Origin: Neobacillus niacini
GTDB taxonomy: Bacteria; Bacillota; Bacilli; Bacillales; Cytobacillaceae
Direction of reading: 5' to 3'
DNA: 64,000 nt
Assembly (NCBI RefSeq): GCF_023715415.1
Contig: NZ_JAMBOB010000006.1
Span: 124,001-188,000 of the forward strand
Within the stretch, counting starts at the first letter, position 1. Each line of letters begins with the position of its first letter. The notes below the pieces were generated by a model. It searched no databases and had not been told where the DNA came from. It saw nothing but the letters and a program-made list of their open reading frames with translations. This document shows, one piece after another, positions 36,493 through 44,537 of this stretch. The translations under genes were made by a program, and so were the position numbers.

Positions 36493-37278
36493 TTACCTCT
36501 CAATAAAATATTCATGAATCAATAAGGACATCCTTACTAGTTTGTCCTTTTCTGATAATGTTTCTGAAAGCGAAAGAACGGGAGTATTTGGTTCAGGAAA
36601 ACGACCACTCCATTCAACAGGCATCCATCCCCGCCTCAGCCGTCCGACCTGCTGCCCGGACTGATTCAAAACACGTTCATCCAAAAAATATTGTGAACCC
36701 TCAACAGAACCAATACTGTGACCACTCTCATCAATCATTTCTTTCTTACTTTTTAACCAAGATATTTTTTCTTTTTCATAACAGCCTAAAAAATTCATAT
36801 TTCGATCGTAAACCTCAATAACTAACCTCTTTAACTGCTTTATTTTATAAAATCCAACAGCGATCTCTTGATTATTATAAAGCGCATAGATTCTAGGTTT
36901 TCTAAATAAGAAAAACCCTTTTTGCTTATATTTCCTAATTATTCCTGCTCGGTGTCCGTCAGGAAAAAAGAGATGTAAACAAGGCTGTTGGAGATTCATA
37001 AAAACTGCAACAAGGTGTCTAGCTTCAAATATACTTTGGTAATGGCTTTGTAAATGCGGCATACTACGTTCCACCGAAATAGATTGTTTCATTCTAAAAA
37101 GGTAGATTTGAAAACTAACGAGGCTGTAAACAATAAAAGGTATCAACCATAACATAATCTGCTTATTTTGAAAATAATATAGGTTCCCAACACCGATGAT
37201 GATTGCAGGAACAAGCGCTGCTATGCTTCCATTTAAAGTTATATTGGCGCTGCCACGGTAAAATTCATGTATTTTCAT
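36493..37278 (-). CDS. Membrane protein of unknown function (261 aa)
   Basis: Two N-terminal membrane helices (about 18-36 and 42-61) are followed by a cytoplasmic domain of about 190 residues. That domain is rich in beta-type repeats such as RIYALYNNQEIAVGFYKIKQLKRLVIEVYD, then MIDESGHSIGSVEGSQYFLDERVLNQSGQQVGRLRRGWMP. The alternating pattern recalls tubby-like/LURP or scramblase-like beta barrels, but this is only an impression. It is a single gene between dapF and the ABC module. Confidence 0.6.
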   Translation of the reverse strand: MKIHEFYRGSANITLNGSIAALVPAIIIGVGNLYYFQNKQIMLWLIPFIVYSLVSFQIYLFRMKQSISVERSMPHLQSHYQSIFEARHLVAVFMNLQQPCLHLFFPDGHRAGIIRKYKQKGFFLFRKPRIYALYNNQEIAVGFYKIKQLKRLVIEVYDRNMNFLGCYEKEKISWLKSKKEMIDESGHSIGSVEGSQYFLDERVLNQSGQQVGRLRRGWMPVEWSGRFPEPNTPVLSLSETLSEKDKLVRMSLLIHEYFIER

Positions 37279-37427
37279 CTTGAAAACTCCTTATCTGCCC
37301 CTCTTATATTTATTCTATTAAACGTGAACAAAAAAAATGATAGGAGTTTTTTCGTTAAATTAGTAGAAAAAAAGAAGCCATCAAATGACCTCTTCATGAA
37401 AACTGCTATATTTCAACCAAAATGCCC

Positions 37428-38207
37428 TTACGAGGCAAGCTCTTTTTTCTTAAATAAGAACACACTTAACCATAATAGAACAATGATGAGAAGGATACTG
37501 ATTAGAATCGCTAGCAGTGTATCCTCGGGAAGTTCCCCAGTTACTAGTAACGCACTTGCATAACTAGTTAATTGTGAAGGACTCCACTCTAGTAAGTGAG
37601 AAAGTGCACCGCTAATTATACTCACAACCAGTGCGAGTGCCAGAGAAATGAATCCTGCCATACCAGGAGACAATAGTGCTGAACTAAAAAATACGGTAAG
37701 TGTTAAGATGACAGTCAACCATAATCCATACAAAACAAATGAATGGAGGAATTCACCGAAAGCAACCCATTCAAATAACTGACCCGTATAATACCAGGTT
37801 GACAGGTACCCGCTAAATAAAGAAAACCACACTAATAGCAGGCTTCCCGCCCATTTTGAAGTAACATATGATAAATAAGATACTGGTTTAACTAAAATCA
37901 TGGCTGCCACGCCACTTTTTCTTTCACCAGCAATAACACCCATTGTGCCAAGAACAATAATTAACACCCCGAGAGTAGAATATTGGCTAAGACCGGAAGC
38001 TAATACGGCTCCAGCCGTTGGAGGTGGTATATCAATAACCGCCCCTTCTGGCAGGCCTCCAAATGATTTAATGATTTCCGGCAAGTAATAACTCGTTATT
38101 GGCTCTGATACGCCTAATAAGATAAAGGTAATGGGTACCCAGATCCATTTAAAATTTCTCCACATTTCAAGAATCTCTTTTTGAAAAAGCGTCATCCACT
38201 GGCTCAT
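37428..38207 (-). CDS. yxlG: ABC-2 type transporter permease (YxlG-like)
   Basis: A six-helix permease of 259 residues. The helix 2-3 region around GVIAGERKSGVAAMILVKPVSYLSYVTSKW is the typical coupling motif of ABC-2 exporters. The N-terminus is amphipathic (MTLFQKEILEMWRNFKWIW). It overlaps the ATPase gene upstream by four bases, indicating a two-gene transporter. The name rests on gene order with the PLDNc-type small protein and ATPase, as in B. subtilis yxlEFG. The cargo is unknown. Confidence 0.78.
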   Translation of the reverse strand: MSQWMTLFQKEILEMWRNFKWIWVPITFILLGVSEPITSYYLPEIIKSFGGLPEGAVIDIPPPTAGAVLASGLSQYSTLGVLIIVLGTMGVIAGERKSGVAAMILVKPVSYLSYVTSKWAGSLLLVWFSLFSGYLSTWYYTGQLFEWVAFGEFLHSFVLYGLWLTVILTLTVFFSSALLSPGMAGFISLALALVVSIISGALSHLLEWSPSQLTSYASALLVTGELPEDTLLAILISILLIIVLLWLSVFLFKKKELAS

Positions 38208-39112
38208 TTTCCCACCACCTTCATAAATACATCCTCAAGGGTCATACTGCTCACTTCAAATCTATCCAATTGCCAATCTTTTTCGTAAATCAGTTTTAAA
38301 AATTCTTTCCTGGCCAGCTCTACATTCGTAACAAAAATACTAATTCGATTTCCATCAACTAAAATGGATTGAGTTAACAAATGGTTTTTGAGAGTACTCG
38401 CCATCTCCTCGGTTTTTTTACGGAAAATAAAGTCGATTTTTGACTGCTGATGCCGTTCACGTAAGGCCTCCATTGAACCTGACTCAACAATTTCACCATT
38501 ATGTAGAAATAATATTTCATCACAAACTTCCTCAGCATCATTCAGAATATGAGTAGAGAACAGGATCGTTGTCTCCTTTTTCAATCCATCTAGTAGCTCG
38601 AGTACTTCTCTTCTGCCAAATGGATCTAATGCAGAAACGGGTTCATCCAGCATTACTAATTGCGGACGGTGAATGATTGCCTGTGCAATACCGAGCCTTT
38701 GTTTCATCCCTCCCGAGTACTTACCTACTCTTCTGTTTTTCGCATCACTGATTCCAACAAGTTCAAGCAGTTCCAAGGAACGTTTCTTTGCTTCTTTACT
38801 TGTTAATCCTGCAAGTTTTCCTACATATTGCAGAAATTCCAATCCTGACATCCAGTCATAGAAAACTGGAAATTGTGGTAAATAGCCAATTAGGTGGCGT
38901 ATATCTCCATCCTTTTTAGCATCACTAAAGGTAATTGATCCTTCAGTCGGTTTCATTAATCCTGAAAGCATTCGCAGCGTTGTCGTTTTACCTGCCCCAT
39001 TTGGACCTAAAAGGGCAATACACTTGCCCTTTTCAAGCTTAAAATCCAGCCCCTTTATTACCTCATGACCTTGAAAACTCTTTTTTAGCCCTTTAATTCG
39101 GATGAGAGACAT
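38204..39112 (-). CDS. yxlF: ABC transporter ATP-binding protein (YxlF-like)
   Basis: ATPase of an ABC-2 exporter, 302 residues. Walker A LLGPNGAGKTT (about 34-44), Q-loop YLPQFP, signature YSGGMKQRLG (about 134-143), Walker B LVMLDEPVSALDP (about 158-170) and the H-loop STHIL are all intact. A regulatory C-terminal domain of about 90 residues follows. The start ATG overlaps the stop of the small membrane protein gene, and the gene itself overlaps the permease. Confidence 0.9.
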   Translation of the reverse strand: MSLIRIKGLKKSFQGHEVIKGLDFKLEKGKCIALLGPNGAGKTTTLRMLSGLMKPTEGSITFSDAKKDGDIRHLIGYLPQFPVFYDWMSGLEFLQYVGKLAGLTSKEAKKRSLELLELVGISDAKNRRVGKYSGGMKQRLGIAQAIIHRPQLVMLDEPVSALDPFGRREVLELLDGLKKETTILFSTHILNDAEEVCDEILFLHNGEIVESGSMEALRERHQQSKIDFIFRKKTEEMASTLKNHLLTQSILVDGNRISIFVTNVELARKEFLKLIYEKDWQLDRFEVSSMTLEDVFMKVVGK

Positions 39113-39312
39113 TAATTATTTCTCCTTCCAATCACAAAATAGAGAATGGGCCCAATAATATTGACAAAAATAATAATAAACACCCAAAGAAGCTTCGGAC
39201 CATTGGTCTTTTCAATTCGCGATAAATCCACGAGTGATACAACGAGTAAAATAAGTTGAACAATAAATAATGGTGCAAGCAACCCCCAGTTAATACCTTC
39301 TAAAAATTCCAA
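39112..39312 (-). CDS. yxlE: Small PLDNc-N membrane protein (YxlE-like)
   Basis: A 66-residue protein with two membrane helices (about 10-28 and 40-60) and the phospholipase-D-nuclease N-terminal motif WVFIIIFVNIIGPILYFVIGRR. In B. subtilis YxlE contributes to control of the ECF factor SigY. Here no sigY, yxlC or yxlD is adjacent, so the role is probably tied to the transporter it precedes. It overlaps the ATPase gene by one base. Confidence 0.82.
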   Translation of the reverse strand: MEFLEGINWGLLAPLFIVQLILLVVSLVDLSRIEKTNGPKLLWVFIIIFVNIIGPILYFVIGRRNN

Positions 39313-39374
39313 TGCTACTCCCCCTTATTTGCTTTTTATAATGATATGACGTTTGAACTATAAAAACGTTCAAA

Positions 39375-39402
39375 ACCCAGCAAATTTTTTTTTGCTGGGC
39401 TT
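39375..39402 (-). terminator. Terminator of the DUF4870 gene
   Basis: CCCAGCAAA (39376-39384) pairs with TTTGCTGGG (39391-39399) around an AT tract. On the minus strand TTTTG follows. Confidence 0.7.
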
Positions 39403-39413
39403 GTTGGTTTATA

Positions 39414-39737
39414 TTATTTTATTACTCTAAAGACTAATGGGAATCGATATTCATTTCCTTCATAAGCTTTTACAGCAGCGATGATTGTAAATACTAAGGC
39501 CATAATTCCCAAAATCCATAAGAGGAAAATACCAACTAGTAGGAAGACTAAGATTCCGCTTATTACTGAATAAACGGTGTAAGAAATGAAAAAGTTAAAA
39601 TATTCTCTTCCGTGATAATTGATAAATGATGACTCATCCTTTTTTAATAACCAGATAACAAGAGGCCCTATAATTGGAAAAAAAAGACTAACAACATAGA
39701 GAATTGCCGCAAGCATTCTTTCTTCACTTTTTACCAT
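39414..39737 (-). CDS. DUF4870 family membrane protein
   Basis: A 107-residue protein with about three membrane helices. It shows the family features MLAAILYVVSLFFPIIGPLVIWLLKK near the start, then FINYHGREYFNFFISYTVYSV, and an ending of EYRFPLVFRVIK. Function is unknown. It is monocistronic with its own terminator, upstream of the yxlEFG-like genes. The 39738-39912 gap to the amidohydrolase shows only A+T-rich promoter-like sequence. Confidence 0.85.
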   Translation of the reverse strand: MVKSEERMLAAILYVVSLFFPIIGPLVIWLLKKDESSFINYHGREYFNFFISYTVYSVISGILVFLLVGIFLLWILGIMALVFTIIAAVKAYEGNEYRFPLVFRVIK

Positions 39738-39912
39738 TTTATGATTCCCCCAAAGGAAAAATTTTTTCTATCTTTCCCTAATACTTACGCTGATGCAAAG
39801 AAAAGGTTTCGTACTTTTTTAAAAAATCACTCATTTCCTACTACCACTTCAGCAGTTCTGTTGATAAAATAGTAAAAATACTATTACCAGCGTGGGGAAA
39901 GGTTAAATTATC

Positions 39913-41034
39913 ATGAAAATACTTCTAAAAAACGCTCATGTGTATCCAATCACATCACAGCCAATTGAAAACGGGGATGTCTTGGTTGAGAATGGGAAAA
40001 TTCTAAAAATAGGAAAAAATCTTCCTTTTGATAATGATGTCAAAATTATTAACTGTAATAATCAATATCTATTACCAGGATTCATTGATGTTCATACACA
40101 TTTAGGTTTATATGATGAAGGAACTGGATGGGCTGGTAATGACGCCAACGAAACGGCTGAGGCAATGACACCTCATATACGAGCCATCGATGGAGTCTAT
40201 CCACTAGACCCCGCCTTCACCGATGCAATTAAAAGCGGCATCACAACAGCACATGTCATGCCTGGCAGTGCCAATGTCATCGGTGGAACCACATCTGTTA
40301 TTAAAACAACGGGTAAAAATGTTAAAAAAATGATTGTACAAGAAATCGCGGGTCTAAAGCTTGCATTGGGAGAAAATCCGAAAAGAATTCATAGTCAGGG
40401 AAATAATGACTCCATTACAAGAATGGGAATCATGGGAATGCTCAGGGAAGCTTTTTATAAAGCAATCCATACAGATATCCCTGAGGATTTAAGAGTAGCT
40501 CCACTTGTTATGGCTTTAAAAAGAGAAATTCCTGTCAGAATTCATGCGCATCGTGCTGATGATATTATTACCGCACTACGTCTTGCGGAGGAATTCAACT
40601 TAGATTTAAGAATTGAGCATTGTACTGAAGGACATTTAATTGCCAGTGAGTTATCTGGAATCCATTTAAAAGTTTCTGTCGGACCGACCTTAACCAGGAG
40701 ATCAAAAATTGAACTAAAAAACAAGACTTGGAAAACCTATCAAGAGCTTACGAATAATGGTGTCGAAGTATCAATAACAACTGATCATCCTTATACCCCA
40801 ATTCAATATTTAAATATATGTGCGGGCATAGCCGTGCGCGAGGGTCTTTCCGAGCAAAAGGCACTTGAAGGAATCACGATACTACCGGCAAGGAACCTAA
40901 AGTTAGACACTCATTTGGGCAGCATTGATGAGGGAAAAGAAGCTGATTTAGTGCTATGGAGTCACCATCCTTTTCATTATTTAGCAAAACCAAAATGGAC
41001 GATGATTCATGGTGAAATTGTTTTCTCAGAATAG
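39913..41034 (+). CDS. Amidohydrolase (imidazolonepropionase-like)
   Basis: A metal-dependent amidohydrolase of 373 residues. The metal-binding HxH is in GFIDVHTHLGL, later metal ligands in IRIHAHRADDI and DLRIEHCTEG, and the terminal catalytic Asp in ITTDHPYTP. N- and C-terminal strands form the composite beta-sandwich (NAHVYPI; EADLVLWSHHPF). The substrate is unknown; relatives act on cyclic amides and dipeptides. No transport or catabolic gene is adjacent. It starts after GGGGAAAGG. Confidence 0.85.
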   Translation: MKILLKNAHVYPITSQPIENGDVLVENGKILKIGKNLPFDNDVKIINCNNQYLLPGFIDVHTHLGLYDEGTGWAGNDANETAEAMTPHIRAIDGVYPLDPAFTDAIKSGITTAHVMPGSANVIGGTTSVIKTTGKNVKKMIVQEIAGLKLALGENPKRIHSQGNNDSITRMGIMGMLREAFYKAIHTDIPEDLRVAPLVMALKREIPVRIHAHRADDIITALRLAEEFNLDLRIEHCTEGHLIASELSGIHLKVSVGPTLTRRSKIELKNKTWKTYQELTNNGVEVSITTDHPYTPIQYLNICAGIAVREGLSEQKALEGITILPARNLKLDTHLGSIDEGKEADLVLWSHHPFHYLAKPKWTMIHGEIVFSE

Positions 41035-41124
41035 TAGAAAATGTTGAAATTTGCCAATAAAAAAATGCGAAAAAACAACAAAAAACCTATTTATTTTTTA
41101 CATTTTTTCTTGTATGATACTCTA

Positions 41125-41340
41125 AGTGAGACCGAAATAGGCCTAAAAATCTGGGGGGTAAATCACATTATTTTTCATCAACAAACAAAATGATATAGGG
41201 AAGGCAAATGGTGCGCCACCAGTAATACCTGGTTCTAGTGGGTTCGATTCCCACCCCGAAATTTTTTAGTTTATCTGAATAAAAAATTTCGAGGGTGGGC
41301 CGCTTCTTTAGACATGGGATCGGATTGCCCAATGGAGGGA
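41125..41340 (+). ncRNA. Candidate structured RNA/riboswitch-like leader upstream of a GNAT gene
   Basis: A gene-free leader behind a promoter-like TATGAT (41113-41118). Hairpins in order: GGC..GCC (41202-41216), ACCAG/CTGGT with loop TAATAC, and GTGGG-TTCGATT-CCCAC, the last identical in form to a tRNA T arm. TGGGG upstream (41152-41156) can pair with CCCCG just after it, closing the set. A long alternative hairpin (CCCACCC..GAAATTTTTT with AAAAAATTTC..GGGTGGG, about 41250-41298) uses the same CCCACCCC strand, so the two folds exclude each other. I do not recognise a known class. Confidence 0.55.
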
Positions 41341-41346
41341 AATTCA

Positions 41347-41907
41347 ATGCTTAAGAAACGAGATCTTCATGACAGCCATGTATTATTTGAACTAATGTCG
41401 CATCCAGATGTCTTCCCTTTTGTGCGCCAAAAATGTGATTCATATGAAGAATTTATATTTATGACGAAACAAACAATAGAGGCAGAAGAGCGCGGTGAAT
41501 TAATTTCACGGACGATTCTTGATGAATGGGGTAACCCAATCGGAACGATTAACCTTTTTGATATTGAAGATAATGCTGGATTTCTTGGAACATGGCTTGG
41601 TAAGCCATACCATGGAAAAGGCTACAATAGCCCCGCAAAGGATGCCTTTTTCCAAGAGGTTTTTTATAGCATGGGAATAGAAACCATCTTTATGAGGATT
41701 CGTAAAGTAAATATAAGGTCTATTAAGGCTGCCGAAAAACTCCCTTACGTGGTTAAGGCAAACGAAACGAGAAAATCACTTTATGAGCAGTTGAATGCTG
41801 ATGGTGATGTGTACGATTTATATGAAATACCTAAAGACCAATACTCCTTCTATCTCATGAGAAATGTTGCTGTACCAGAAGAACCTTCTCATTTGTTAGA
41901 AGCATAA
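41347..41907 (+). CDS. GNAT family N-acetyltransferase
   Basis: A 186-residue acetyltransferase beginning MLKKRDLHDSHVLFELMSHP, with NPIGTINLFDIEDNAGFLGTWLGKPYHGKGYN as the core. GKPYHGKGYN corresponds to the acetyl-CoA loop Q/RxxGxG. A second motif is RKVNIRSIKAAEKLPYV. The substrate is unknown. ATG 41347 follows GGAGGGAAATTC; an in-frame ATG 11 codons upstream has no ribosome-binding site. Its leader is the structured RNA at 41125-41340, so expression may be ligand- or condition-controlled. Confidence 0.85.
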   Translation: MLKKRDLHDSHVLFELMSHPDVFPFVRQKCDSYEEFIFMTKQTIEAEERGELISRTILDEWGNPIGTINLFDIEDNAGFLGTWLGKPYHGKGYNSPAKDAFFQEVFYSMGIETIFMRIRKVNIRSIKAAEKLPYVVKANETRKSLYEQLNADGDVYDLYEIPKDQYSFYLMRNVAVPEEPSHLLEA

Positions 41908-41909
41908 AA

Positions 41910-41940
41910 GCAACCGGCTTCAGGCCGGTTGCTCTTTTTA
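41910..41940 (+). terminator. Terminator of the GNAT gene
   Basis: GCAACCGGC (41910-41918) pairs with GCCGGTTGC (41924-41932), followed by TCTTTTT. Confidence 0.9.
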
Positions 41941-41959
41941 TTTACATATGGAAATATTT

Positions 41960-42118
41960 TTAATCTGTTACATCCTGTTCTATTCCTGAATTAACCTCAC
42001 TAATACCCATGTGGAGCAAAAATTCATCTAGTTCCTCATTCGTTAATGTTTCAAAACGACCATCATGAAAAAATACTTGAGTTTGATTTGGATTAATTCT
42101 GTTCATGTTAAAACTCAT
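41960..42118 (-). CDS. Hypothetical small acidic protein (52 aa)
   Basis: A 52-residue frame reading MSFNMNRINPNQTQVFFHDG, then FETLTNEELDEFLLHMGI and an acidic end. The ATG at 42118 sits behind AAAGGAGC. The Phe/Glu-rich helix in the middle resembles small Bacillus proteins of unknown role. No membrane segment or cysteine is present. It is convergent with the GNAT gene, whose terminator lies just beyond its stop. Confidence 0.65.
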   Translation of the reverse strand: MSFNMNRINPNQTQVFFHDGRFETLTNEELDEFLLHMGISEVNSGIEQDVTD

Positions 42119-42243
42119 TTTATTTTGCTCCTTTCATAGATGTGTTACATCTATTATCCACAAAAGGAATACAATTTATCCCATAAAATCGAATAGTTCA
42201 AAAATTTGTAAAAGAAAAATCTTATCTACATTACTTTGATTTT

Positions 42244-43023
42244 TCATATCGTTCTTCTTCCAGAATGGACCTTCCCAAGAACATCCATTCCACCTGTTAC
42301 AGGAATAATACACCCTGTAATGAAATCAGATTTCTCATCAAGAAGAAAGGAAATTACTCTCGATATATCCTCTCCCGTTCCTTGACGTCCTACTGGGACG
42401 TTTTCACTTAAGGTGGAATCTTTAATATCTTTCTCCTTCCACTGTGAGAGGATATCCCCGGGGCAAACCATATTAGCAGTTATCCCAAAAGGAGCTTCTT
42501 CAATGGCAATGGTCCTAGTAAGTGAAGCAAGTGCTGTTTTTGCTGCACTAAATGCCGATCGAAAAACCCAGCCAGGGGCTGTTTCCACTCTATCAAAACC
42601 CATGGTAATAATTCTTCCCCATTGCTGCTTTCGCATAATTGGAATGATTACTTTGGATAAATAAAAGACTGCATTTAAATTCCCGTTTATTAAATAGTTC
42701 CATTCATCGATTGTATACTCCGTCATTTTCTTTCTCTCACGTACATATGGTCCAGCATTATGAATAACAACATCAATCGAGGAAAATTCCGACAAGACTT
42801 GTTCAACAATGTGCGTACAATCCACCTGATTTGCCACATCACCTTGAATGCAAAGTACCTTATTTCCGAATTTTTTTTCAAGCTCTTGAGTTAAAAGAAA
42901 AGCTTCTTTTTTACTGTTTCGATAATTAATCGCCAACTGATAACCTTGTTCTGCAAGCTGACAAGCAGTTTTTCCTCCAAGACCAGTAGCTCCTCCAGTA
43001 ATTAAAGCTGTTTTTTTCTTCAT
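42244..43023 (-). CDS. SDR-family protein lacking the catalytic Tyr
   Basis: Short-chain dehydrogenase/reductase fold, 259 residues. The nucleotide-binding ITGGATGLGGKTA (about 8-20) and VIHNAGPYVRERK (about 87-99) are intact. The active-site YxxxK is FSAAK (F158, K162), and the position where SDRs carry the catalytic Ser (normally ISS) reads TMGFDRV. The Tyr codon change is TTT and the frame is clean. It may be a non-catalytic or altered SDR, or one that uses other residues. The C-terminal FITGCIIPVTGGMDVLG is typical. It is monocistronic. Confidence 0.82.
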   Translation of the reverse strand: MKKKTALITGGATGLGGKTACQLAEQGYQLAINYRNSKKEAFLLTQELEKKFGNKVLCIQGDVANQVDCTHIVEQVLSEFSSIDVVIHNAGPYVRERKKMTEYTIDEWNYLINGNLNAVFYLSKVIIPIMRKQQWGRIITMGFDRVETAPGWVFRSAFSAAKTALASLTRTIAIEEAPFGITANMVCPGDILSQWKEKDIKDSTLSENVPVGRQGTGEDISRVISFLLDEKSDFITGCIIPVTGGMDVLGKVHSGRRTI

Positions 43024-43105
43024 GAGACAATACCTCTCATTACTGTTTTTCTTAACTATATGTTCGATATGCTTGGTTTTAGATGCAAAATTAAATGGTA
43101 ATTTA

Positions 43106-43135
43106 TAACGCTTACTACCTCTATTGCATAGAATA
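43106..43135 (+). promoter_or_regulatory. Sigma-K-type promoter for the Hsp20-like gene
   Basis: TAAC (43106-43109), 17 bases, then CATAGAATA (43127-43135) matches the sigma-K consensus (-35 HMAC, -10 CATANNNTA). It lies about 45 bases upstream of the start codon and implies mother-cell expression late in sporulation. Confidence 0.6.
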
Positions 43136-43181
43136 AGGTAACAAATGCCCAGTGAGAGTATGCAGAAAGGGTGGGGAAATT

Positions 43182-43646
43182 ATGTTCCCGTGGAATTTAT
43201 TTCCTTTTAATAAAGACATGAAGAATAAGCTTCAGCATATGAAACCAGATGAAATTGACCAATTTATTAAAGGCATTATGGGAAATGTAATGGCCTCTCA
43301 GTCGGGAGGTACCTTTAATCCCGAAGACGGTATAAATCATTATCAATCCCAACCCACTCAAAAGGGTAATCCATTAAACTCTTCTGCCTTTGAAACGCAT
43401 GATTCTGTATTTGTTAGAATACCAATTAAGGACGAATCTCGCCTTAAGGATATACGTATTTATCATACTGCAAATCAGTTGATGGTAGAACATATACCCG
43501 AGCAGGATGCTAAACATTCCATCACGCTTCCAGCTATGGTAAAAAAGAAGGGTTCCTCTGCAAAATATAAAGATGGAATACTTGAAATCAAATTAATAAA
43601 ATCCTATGACATTCAATATTCGCAAATTGATGTTACAGAGATATAG
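43182..43646 (+). CDS. Hsp20/alpha-crystallin-like protein, probably spore-associated (GerT/CotP-like)
   Basis: A 154-residue protein with an alpha-crystallin-type C-terminal domain (about 70-150: HDSVFVRIPIKDESRLKDIRIYHTANQLMVEHI, then a second beta stretch ending GILEIKLIK). It is preceded by an N-terminal arm beginning MFPWNLFPFNKDMKNKLQ. The arm and fold recall spore proteins of the GerT/CotP type; the link is from memory. ATG 43182 follows GGTGGGGAAA. The upstream sigma-K-like promoter supports a coat or germination role. Confidence 0.7.
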   Translation: MFPWNLFPFNKDMKNKLQHMKPDEIDQFIKGIMGNVMASQSGGTFNPEDGINHYQSQPTQKGNPLNSSAFETHDSVFVRIPIKDESRLKDIRIYHTANQLMVEHIPEQDAKHSITLPAMVKKKGSSAKYKDGILEIKLIKSYDIQYSQIDVTEI

Positions 43647-43647
43647 A

Positions 43648-43680
43648 AAAAAGACAGCAATTATACACTGCTGTCTTTAT
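43648..43680. terminator. Bidirectional terminator
   Basis: AAAGACAGCA (43650-43659) pairs with TGCTGTCTTT (43669-43678). It lies between the Hsp20-like gene and the convergent lipoprotein gene. Confidence 0.8.
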
Positions 43681-43683
43681 TCT

Positions 43684-44151
43684 TTAATGCCCTTCCATAT
43701 CCATGCCTTCCATTGAATCCTTTGATTTATTTGGGTCCTCTGGTTCACTTGGTGTACCGATAATAAATTCCTTCTTAGGCATATTGTGCATATCTCTAGC
43801 TGTTACGTGTGAAATAATATAATACGTTCCTTCTTGTGCAAACGACCTTTCTAAGCGATAGACTCCATTTTCAGAATGCTCAACCACTACCTTTTCGTGG
43901 TTTTCATCGTTAGCAAGCCAAATTTCAAATTTCACCTCATCTGCGTCTTCAACATTCTCTTCTCCCTGTGTTACCTTTGCTTCAAATATAATCGGTTCAT
44001 TCGCTTGTCCGTGCTCGGGTGTAACAGTCAACTCGACTTCAACAAACTCAGGCAGCTCTTTATCAGCTTGATTTTGATTGTCTTTAGTACCGCAAGCACC
44101 GAGGACCAATAAGACTAAACTCAATAGACATAGCAATTTAATTTTTTTCAT
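43684..44151 (-). CDS. YtkA/FixH-like lipoprotein
   Basis: An exported lipoprotein of 155 residues with lipobox LGAC (C20) and an immunoglobulin-like YtkA domain (about 38-130: VELTVTPEHGQANEPIIFEAKVTQ, and RLERSFAQEGTYYIISHVTARDMHNMPKKEF). The C-terminal tail ends MEGMDMEGH, a Met/His-rich stretch that could bind copper. Members may help cytochrome oxidase or copper handling at the membrane. It starts two bases downstream of the next gene's stop, so the two are co-transcribed. Confidence 0.8.
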   Translation of the reverse strand: MKKIKLLCLLSLVLLVLGACGTKDNQNQADKELPEFVEVELTVTPEHGQANEPIIFEAKVTQGEENVEDADEVKFEIWLANDENHEKVVVEHSENGVYRLERSFAQEGTYYIISHVTARDMHNMPKKEFIIGTPSEPEDPNKSKDSMEGMDMEGH

Positions 44152-44153
44152 GT

Positions 44154-44441
44154 TTAACTCTCCTTTATCAAATTCTCCATAATTCCATTGTGGACATGGA
44201 TAAGTGATACTTTAGTTTCATTTGAGATGGTAGACTGTGTGATTCTGCTAATCGCGGAATAGTATTTTTCAAATTTACTCTTCCGTATTCTCGGATGAGA
44301 GTTCTCATCAAGCAGTTCTCTCTTTATTGCTTCTTTTAAAGTCTCCTCACTGCTTCTATCACTAGTAGCTAGCATTCGGTTATTCCAAACCATTCGATAC
44401 TCAGCTAGTAATTCATCAAAATTGATATTTACGATTGTCAA
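44154..44441 (-). CDS. Hypothetical protein co-transcribed with the YtkA-like lipoprotein (95 aa)
   Basis: A soluble, helical, charged protein beginning MTIVNINFDELLAEYRMVWNN and ending IMENLIKES. TTG 44441 is the preferred start, six bases after GGAGGTGGGG; a longer ATG-initiated reading would place that site inside the coding sequence. No motif is recognised. It ends two bases before the lipoprotein start codon, so the pair is translated in tandem. Confidence 0.65.
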   Translation of the reverse strand: MTIVNINFDELLAEYRMVWNNRMLATSDRSSEETLKEAIKRELLDENSHPRIRKSKFEKYYSAISRITQSTISNETKVSLIHVHNGIMENLIKES

Positions 44442-44537
44442 TAACCCCACCTCCATATCTCCTCAATTGCATTGTTACATACTTTCCAATATTATTGCAA
44501 AAAATAGATTTTAACAACACCTTGAAAGGAGTTTTAA

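Noticed and set aside
41195..41260. Possible tRNA gene (D-like, anticodon-like and T arms)
   Set aside because: The anticodon-like hairpin has a 6-base loop and no 7-bp acceptor stem forms; CCCGAAA has no upstream TTTCGGG. The T arm is tRNA-like only. A degraded tRNA remnant used as an attachment site remains possible.
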